Source of the DNA: Antedon mediterranea
Taxonomy: Eukaryota > Echinodermata > Crinoidea > Comatulida > Antedonidae
Reading direction: 5' to 3'
DNA: 64,000 nucleotides
Assembly: GCF_964355755.1 (NCBI RefSeq)
Contig: NC_092673.1
Span: 22,017,001 to 22,081,000 of the forward strand
In this document: piece after piece, positions 59,328 to 64,000 of the stretch
How the letters are laid out: every line of letters begins with the position of its first letter
Numbering within the stretch: position 1 is the stretch's first letter
Translations under genes and position numbers: made by a program
The notes under the pieces: model-generated
The model's database searches: none
Told to the model about the DNA's origin: nothing
Seen by the model: the letters and a program-made list of their open reading frames with translations, nothing else

Positions 59328-60294
59328 CTATTACAAAATTATTGAAATTATGATTATAATAAATTATGATAAATAATATATTCTATTATTTTTATTATAA
59401 AAAGATTACAAGGCTACAAATTCGAATAAAATAAAAGATGGGTAACTTTAAATAATGAGGCAGGACTTCAAAGAAGCATTTAATGTTAATTTTTAAGCAT
59501 GAACATGTGTTCTGATTCTTTAATAACCACAACTTTAGAAATCAGACTATAAATCACCTACTGTATAATCAGATTATTTACATAGATGTTACACCCGAAT
59601 AACAAGCACCTAACACTATCTTATCTGTATATATTTTAGTCTTCATATATTACAACCATGCATTTCAATAAGTCAACAACTGAAAATCAATATTTATAAT
59701 ACCCTGATAGTGCTATGTTGTTAGACTTAAGGCTATCTTTGTGAATAAACCAGTTTACCCTTGATATCTTGTAAGTGTCATGTATAGAATATTTGTTTAG
59801 AAGTTACATACTAGTTGCATCATAAAGGTCATATAAAAACAGTACAATGTCAATAATTAGGTGGAAATATTACAACTTTATTTTATTAGTACAACTGTAC
59901 AATTATCATGATATACTGTTTGTCACATACGTCACATAATAGGATCAACGTTCACGAAAGAAAATGAGCAACAGTTGGTTCGAAATCACAACAATTATAA
60001 GATTCCACTTTAGTAATTTCAGCAAAACCACGGAGGTATAGTTATTATACCTCTATGGCCAAACAAATCTTTAACTATATTATCATATTTTATGAAATTT
60101 GTTATATGTGACAAGCAAGACAAATTTTGAGCCAGAGTGCTTGACGAAATAAAATAATTGAATTGAAGACCAAAAAAAAAGGTAATTGAACACTGTTGTT
60201 GCCGAGTAACAAGGGATGTCACATGGTATTGTGATGTCAGCACCGTGATACTCTATCCTTAAAATATACTACTGTATATAAACCTTAATCTTAC

Positions 60295-60546
60295 CTTTTT
60301 GCCAAATCAACCTTTGTTTTAGTTTCTTCTTGAGTTATTCTTTGGCTCCACCATGGTGTAGAGAACGTCATCTTATTACCTGGAAAAACTACCGGGTTCA
60401 GTGATGGTAATCTGTTTTTCTTTGGAGGGGGAACAGGTTTCGGGGGTGGTAAGCCTATGTATTTAGGGTCCAATCGGTTAAGTAAGGCACTTCCTTTCTT
60501 TCCTAAGATGGCACAGATACATTTCATGGAAGCTGTTAGCAGTGAT
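60295..60546 (-). CDS. internal exon of the same gene
   Basis: A 252-base exon between a strong acceptor (ttttttttttccag) and a strong donor (AAAAAG/gtaag, intron from 60294). Its frame continues without stops from the upstream exon and reads SLLTASMKCICAILGKKGSA, then LLNRLDPKYIGLPPPKPVPP, then PKKNRLPSLNPVVF and ending QRITQEETKTKVDLAK. The proline-rich PPPKPVPPPKK is likely a flexible or SH3/profilin-type ligand segment. It ends with two bases of a split codon that the terminal exon completes. Confidence 0.65.
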
Positions 60547-61180
60547 CTGGAAAAAAAAAATTAATGTTTCAACTTTACAAAATATTTAAACCTTTCAATT
60601 TTAGTATCAACATCAGTATATGATCATATTCAATAACATTTTTTATGTGCCTGTTTTTGAATAAATGTTTAATTGATTTTACTAAATGAAAATTGTTGTT
60701 GATAAAATGATTTTTATGAAATAAAACTGTAAAGACTGAAAAAAAAAAAAATTTAAGAACTAATACAGTTGTGTTGTTAAGTTTATTAGTTTTAGCCTTT
60801 TATTGGATGGGAAATTTTACCACAGAAACTTTACATACTTTACCTTAGATCATTGTTCACACCGTAAAATTAGCCACTGGCCTTGATTAATTTAAGCAAA
60901 GGAATTGTAGCCAGCGTATTGGACTTTTTTTTTGTCAATTAAGTCAGTCGGACTTCGTTAATTTGACCAAATTAAGTCCAATTCGATCAAAGCTTAGATT
61001 AATTAATGCGTCGGCAGACATTAGGGAGCTTTTGCAGGAGCATGTAAATGTTAACTTTAAAGGATGACATCAACATTCTACTCATTTGCATAACAGCGTA
61101 GTTCAGTCATGAGTTGTGCAACGCATGTGTCGTGCACATAACATACGCCACTCACATTTTTTTAAATACTGTCAACTCAC

Positions 61181-61338
61181 TTGTTTTTAAAATTATTCTT
61201 AAATAGGATAAGTCTTCCAACTTCTTGTAGGCCTATTGACAAAAGGAACGTTCTTGTGACGTGATTTGTCCAAAGCATGCTGACTAGATGATCAGACTTC
61301 TTCAGTTGAAGTTCAGGGGCATGTTTCATCAAACATAA
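61181..61338 (-). CDS. internal exon of the same gene (furthest 5' found)
   Basis: A 158-base exon between a strong acceptor (ttttttttgctaattgcag) and donor GTGAGT (61180-61175). The only fully open frame reads LCLMKHAPELQLKKSDHLVS, then MLWTNHVTRTFLLSIGLQEV, then GRLILFKNNFKN. It leaves AA, which joins the first base of the next exon to make Lys. The leucine-rich amphipathic pattern resembles armadillo/HEAT-like helices. The 5' exons lie upstream, perhaps outside the window. I do not recognise the protein. Confidence 0.6.
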
Positions 61339-62780
61339 CTGCAATTAGCAAAAAAAAAGAATACTGAGATGTTATTAAACTACACCTAGTCTAGGTCCTG
61401 AGGTAAAGGTGTCCGATGATTCGTCAATCATTTTGAGTGCTAGGTATTGAAATTCATGGTGCGCCACTTCCGTCATAATTTGTTCAATGTAACCAAGCTA
61501 GGCTCAGTAGAAACAGAACATAACAATCTTATTTGTTATATTAAAATGATCATTTTGTAAAATTAAAATTTGGTATATTAATATTAAGATTTGTTTGATG
61601 CTATTTCAGCTGTGGTCCGCAATGATCAAATATGTGGCAATTCTATAATAGATAACCAATATCAAAGTAAACAAATTGCTGATAATTCACTGAGGGTGTA
61701 TGACAGGAAGATTTACACATATGAGATATGAATTGTAGACAGAACCAGTTTGTTCAATCCTCTATCAAATTTTGCTCAATAAGACTGATATTTAACACTA
61801 TAGTTCGGATGACAAACATATGGATATTTAAGCTAAATATGGCGCCTTTTCCACAGTCCAAATGTTGCAATATTGGTATTGTAATAGATTATACAGATGA
61901 TAAACATATGGATAATTTATAAAGTGTAAAGTAAATAAAGCAATGTGTAGCTTATATACGATTGTCAGTTTACTGGTTTAAAAAGAAATGTTATACAATT
62001 ATAATTTATTCATGGCGGAATTATTTCCTAATGATTTATTCAACTTCTGTTGAAAAAATCTACACATTTCATAATGACAATGATGGGTGAAGCCAAGTTT
62101 AACAAGGGGTTCTGTTTCTTTTATCTGTTTTTAGGTCATTTTAATATTCATTTTTTTCTTTTCATTTTATGCATGACATAACAATTTTTACGACTTAAAA
62201 GTAGTAAAATAAAACATATGACATATAAACAGATATAAAGTGTCACTCCACACTGAATATTATTCAAGCGTTCTTCATTCTTTTTAGCATGTTATCTGTC
62301 ATGGATCAGGAGGGTGCTATAGAAATATTGTTTTTTAAGTTGGAATAGCATAAAAAACACACATAATTTGAATTACTAATCTTATACTGCACTTATAATG
62401 CGCAATTAAATCTTATTTCTATATTTAACATGACAGGTAGTGTTATTAGCATGCTTTGGTTTTGTGTTACATGCTTTGAAGATCGGACGGCCTGGCCAGG
62501 TCTTTGAGAAAAGGGTTTGATGCATTTTAATTAGGAATTGTTTGCTGGAAATATTAGCAGGCTTATCATGATTACCATCAGTAATAATCACAGTCTGACA
62601 TTTAGTATTAAATTATGTGAAGAACAAGTACTATACATTATTCCGTAGACAATTTCAAGTTTTATTTCATTTTAAAGTGAATAGATTCTTTCTAAGAATA
62701 GGCTGATAAAGTATATGACATCAAAAGTAATATGGGATGAATATAAATTGTAAATCACATTTTAATTTTTGTTAAATTAA
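61339..62780. other. intron or upstream region of the spliced gene
   Basis: No further exon could be joined in phase. AT-rich DNA; the 61-codon minus-strand ORF at 62406 was considered and rejected. Confidence 0.4.
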
Positions 62781-62787
62781 ATATAAC

Positions 62788-63532
62788 CAAAGAATATATA
62801 TCACAAGAATGAGTATTCCGCGATTTTTGCATGAGAAATTTGTAACAGAGAGCTCCAGTGAGTGATGCCCGCCCTCATAAGGGCGGATGTATACATACTA
62901 AATAAGACTTGATTTAATAGATATTATACATGTCACATTAAATAGAATTATGATAATAGTTTTTGCAATTGTAAACTATTTTATAATACATATTTATTAA
63001 CAAACTAGTGTACATTCACTTTTACAGACAATTTTTTACTAACATGCTAAGTTAGTTCACAAAAAAGGCCTAACACAGCAATACCAAAATCAACGAATCG
63101 TTACTCAGCACGGCCGATTCTTTACCATTGCCGTGTACTACTACTCTACGCCCGGTAAATTAAGTATTGTTTTTATGATATAAATTAGTATAAAATACAT
63201 GTTATTAATAGGACAAAATGTTAAATGTCATTAACATTTATTTGTTTTACCAGAAACAAGTTAAATATAGGAATATTATTAAACTATCCTTCGTGAAAAC
63301 GCGTAAACAGCAACACGCCCGGTCACGCTATCGTAGCGCCCGGTTGATAAAGCAAACTGTTTATACGGCAGTTTTTATTAAATAAATTGCATAAAACGAA
63401 CAATTAAATATCCAAATAGTATTGTATACATCCCAGATACATCCATACTTATGGCGGCGCCCTACCACATGGACAATATTACTGTTACAGGGAAAATCGC
63501 GGATTACTCATTCTTGTGATATATATTCTTTG
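62788..63532. mobile_element. 745-bp DNA-transposon-derived element with 7-bp target duplication
   Basis: The left end 'caaagaatatatatcacaag' continues 'aatgagtattccgcgatttt', and the right end is its inverse with one base difference (ggatta for ggaata). 'ATATAAC' flanks both sides (62781-62787 and 63533-63539). Further weaker inverted similarity runs inward ('gtaacag', 'gggcgg', 'gtatacat'). A perfect hairpin 'cgccctcataagggcg' lies at 62869-62884. No transposase ORF is present. CA...TG ends with a 7-8-bp duplication suggest a hAT- or P-type element; the superfamily is unresolved. Confidence 0.75.
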
Positions 63533-63921
63533 ATATAACCTAAATGACAATACAGTAATTAAAACATTTAAATTTAGTACATATTTGTTAATAACATAAC
63601 AAGATAAAAAAAAATATTGGTGGGTGGGGGAGGACTTAAACTTAGTTGATATGGCCTAGTTTTCTTCTTTGTACTATCCTCACACAGATTTTGTAGACTA
63701 CATACACATGATTTTCATCATACAGCAAGACCACCAAATGGAATGCAAGATACTTCTTAATTATGACGGTAAAAGCAATGTAAATTGGATATGTTTATAT
63801 ACACGAGACAGAGACAGCTAAAAGCCAGGTTCAATAATATATCATATCACTGAATATATTAAATTATCCAAACAAACATAAATTGCTGTATTTTAAATGT
63901 CGTTTCTATATATTGTAATTT
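63533..63921. other. noncoding DNA
   Basis: A G-rich run ('ggtgggtgggggagg') lies near 63620. No gene is supported. Confidence 0.4.
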
Positions 63922-64000
63922 ACCTCCGCCAAGGAGGTATACATGTAGTCTGTTTGTTAGCAAGATTACTCAAAAGGATATTGCAAGAACTTTACCAAAA
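63922..64000 (+). repeat. start of a dispersed repeat, cut by the window edge
   Basis: The short palindrome 'acctccgccaaggaggt' (63922-63938) is followed by 'gtctgtttgttagcaagatt' and 'actcaaaaggatattg'. I recall this phrase as a very common dispersed repeat of aquatic animals. The right end is outside the window, so the class cannot be judged. Confidence 0.5.

Noticed and set aside
62406-62591. Possible further exon (acceptor 'atatttccag', frame with TLFSKTWPGRPIFKAC)
   Set aside because: The only nearby donor leaves phase 1, which does not fit the phase-0 exon at 61338, and no intermediate exon was found.

Overview
This is AT-rich animal genomic DNA with few genes. There are no operons or bacterial signals. 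Recognisable genes are short, spliced or intronless ORFs behind AT-rich introns. The rest is intergenic or intronic DNA carrying LINEs, tRNA-derived SINEs, many MITE-like elements and minisatellites. The repeat repertoire and the frequent 'taggcctac' and 'tactgtacagta' words suggest a marine invertebrate deuterostome, possibly an echinoderm. That assignment is inference only. Layout: 0-5.5 kb is mostly single-copy AT-rich DNA with a GC-richer block (120-660) and a small coding-like remnant. 5.5-8.7 kb is a recent tandem duplication of a ~1.53 kb CpG-rich element with terminal hairpins, possibly Helentron-like. 9-18 kb is unique DNA with small tandem duplications, a SINE, half a piggyBac-type MITE and a decayed Harbinger-like end. 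18.2-21.5 kb holds two complete PIF/Harbinger-like elements in opposite orientation, 160 bp apart. Each has its own 3-bp target duplication, carries the same nested fold-back element, and contains a decayed Myb/SANT-like ORF. At 22.2 kb a 55-56-bp copy of the edge of the first element has been pasted into another MITE with a 12-bp duplication. 23.3-25.7 kb has a possible HIG1-like remnant, a ~103-bp higher-order minisatellite and a TA-flanked MITE. 26.7-31.4 kb is a long non-LTR retrotransposon on the minus strand with both ORFs open. 31.7-37.6 kb holds tandem arrays, LINE debris and a second SINE copy. 38-49 kb is mostly noncoding, with blocks that look like candidate regulatory DNA. The host genes are on the minus strand of the right third. 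Two paralogous genes of an unrecognised family lie at 49.6-50.2 kb and 55.4-55.9 kb; each has a single coding exon directly behind a 3' splice site. A third gene is the 3' part of a spliced gene, with three exons in matching phase between 59.0 and 61.3 kb. Between and beyond them lie MITEs at 53.4, 57.0 and 62.8 kb. The two paralogues share a conserved helical-looking domain and an intron immediately 5' of the start codon, which fits local duplication. The retrotransposon and the MITEs have shaped the window but show no functional link to these genes. The most unusual structures are the paired Harbinger-like elements with their AACCGGTT-rich ends, the templated copy derived from them, and the unassigned paralogous gene pair. 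All family calls come from reading the sequence by eye; no database search was possible.
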